Positions 63,463-64,000 of a stretch of DNA of 64,000 nt are shown here, piece by piece (the stretch's first letter is position 1; each line of letters opens with the position of its first letter). The DNA is from Helicobacter sp. 12S02232-10 (GTDB taxonomy: Bacteria > Campylobacterota > Campylobacteria > Campylobacterales > Helicobacteraceae). Below the pieces are notes generated by a model. That model searched no databases. It saw nothing but the letters and a program-made list of their open reading frames with translations, and was not told the origin of the DNA. Position numbers and translations under genes: made by a program. The stretch covers positions 124,001 through 188,000 of the forward strand of contig NZ_MLAQ01000002.1 of assembly GCF_002272895.1 (NCBI RefSeq), in the 5' to 3' direction.

Positions 63463-63630
63463 AAATTAAAGGAGAGTAGGTGTGGTTGTGGTGAGGGTCT
63501 CCTTTAGTTTGGTTGTTTAGTTTGTAAATCGTGATTTTAGTTAGAGCAATGTCTCCCATTGCTTTAACTTCGCATTATCTTCCTTTTAATAAATGCCAGG
63601 CTTCTTCTACCTGAGCATTTATTTTTATTT
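63463..63630 (+). ncRNA. Candidate structured RNA or long 3' end of hugZ
   Basis: Three strong stems follow each other in a gene-free gap. Stem 1: 63463-63475 pairs with 63498-63510 (13 pairs, one G-U). Stem 2: 63539-63551 pairs with 63557-63569 (13 pairs, one G-U) around the 5-base loop TCTCC. Stem 3: 63589-63600 pairs with 63610-63622, with one bulge, followed by a T-rich run. The stem 2 loop (TCTCC) and the closing arm of stem 1 (TCTCCTTT) are both complementary to Shine-Dalgarno sequences, like the CU-rich loops of known Helicobacter regulatory RNAs. No separate TATAAT is seen, so processing from the hugZ mRNA is likely. No known RNA family is matched. Confidence 0.4.
63589..63630 (+). 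terminator. Intrinsic terminator
   Basis: ATAAATGC-CAGG, loop of 9 bases, CCTG-A-GCATTTAT, then TTTTATTT. The stem is 12 pairs with a single A bulge. It would end the hugZ transcript or the candidate RNA. Confidence 0.7.
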
Positions 63631-63767
63631 CCGCTATAAATATTGATGAAATATGATGAAATTTTAGCTAAGTTTTTTCTTCAAAATATTTAAAAATAGA
63701 CTAAAATTTTAAGGCTCAAAAATAAAAAAATGTTTTATACTTTGAATAGTTTTTTTCAAGGATAGTG

Positions 63768-64000
63768 ATGAAATATTCCCAAACCAGTCTAGGGATTTTT
63801 TATATGGCGGCATCATCGTTTAGTTTTGCTTTGATGAACGCTTTTGTCAAGGTTTTATCTCCCCAACTTTCGCCGATGGAAAATATCTTTTTTCGATCTT
63901 TTGTGATGGTAATTTTTGTACTTGGAATTTTTAGTGTTTCTCCCCCGAACAATAAAGGAAAGAAAAAAGGCGGATGGGGAAAGTTAATATTTCGTGCCGT
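63768..64000 (+). CDS. EamA/DMT-family transporter, N-terminal part (cut by window edge)
   Basis: The visible 77 codons, MKYSQTSLGIFYMAASSFSF then ALMNAFVKVLSPQLSPMENI and FFRSFVMVIFVLGIFS, show two membrane helices and the F-R-S/F motif typical of the first EamA repeat in drug/metabolite transporters. The substrate cannot be told. A TATACT lies 32 bases upstream. The gene continues past base 64000. Confidence 0.75.
   Translation, partial: MKYSQTSLGIFYMAASSFSFALMNAFVKVLSPQLSPMENIFFRSFVMVIFVLGIFSVSPPNNKGKKKGGWGKLIFRA

Overview
The window reads as a piece of a Helicobacter chromosome (Campylobacterota), low in GC and densely coded. It is probably not H. pylori itself. Evidence for the genus is the gene content and small gene neighbourhoods that, from memory, match the H. 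pylori order: bamA-mqnC-M16-gatB, moaA/mobA/flhB, ccdA-pyrC2-mqnF, rsmE/hemH/CcmG-like/ccsBA, ilvE-SPFH, alaS-maf, and gltS...ribD-trmN6-ccoI. The window also carries the futalosine route to menaquinone, flavodoxin:quinone reductase, CcoS/CcoI and HugZ. A histidine-pathway gene (hisIE), a sulfhydrylase (metY), carboxynorspermidine dehydrogenase and a glutarate hydroxylase pair are not typical of H. pylori and point to another species of the genus.

Layout. 1-8900: ilvD (partial), glmS, an outer-membrane-like protein, a five-gene Mla-type lipid transport operon and recG. 8900-9400: queF. 9400-13700: an eroded accessory island with two plus-strand toxin-immunity modules that share a linker, an ankyrin protein with one frameshift, two tandem immunity-like genes sharing an exact 265-bp block, remnant reading frames on the minus strand, and the signal peptide plus first residues of a TpsA/filamentous-haemagglutinin-like exoprotein. 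13700-18100: minus-strand operons for aminofutalosine deaminase, MscS, a dihydroorotase-like protein and CcdA. 18300-23200: DEAD-box-type helicase, then ilvE-SPFH-hisIE-DUF2393. 23150-30850: rsmE, a small membrane protein, and the haem/cytochrome c genes hemH, CcmG/DsbC-like and ccsBA, then an AsmA-like protein. 30900-39400: a minus-strand bamA-mqnC-M16-gatB operon, then mqnE and moaA. 39500-43100: mobA-flhB, an alpha/beta hydrolase and an FAH-family protein. 43100-48400: metY with a symmetric operator region, and the glutarate block lhgO, csiD/glaH and an SHS-type MFS carrier. 48400-58200: fqrB-ccoS-maf-alaS, cfa, carboxynorspermidine dehydrogenase, gltS and SulP. 58400-64000: ribD-trmN6-like-ccoI, a Fur-box-preceded hugZ, a structured intergenic RNA candidate and a partial EamA-type transporter.

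How the genes work together. Several serve microaerobic respiration: menaquinone synthesis (mqnC, mqnE, the deaminase), cytochrome c maturation (ccdA, CcmG-like, ccsBA), cbb3 oxidase assembly (ccoS, ccoI) and haem metabolism (hemH, hugZ). Envelope building is served by the Mla operon, bamA and the AsmA-like protein. The most unusual parts are the decayed toxin-immunity island, the glutarate catabolic block, the paired operators in front of metY and the structured RNA after hugZ. No tRNA, rRNA, CRISPR array or insertion sequence was recognised.
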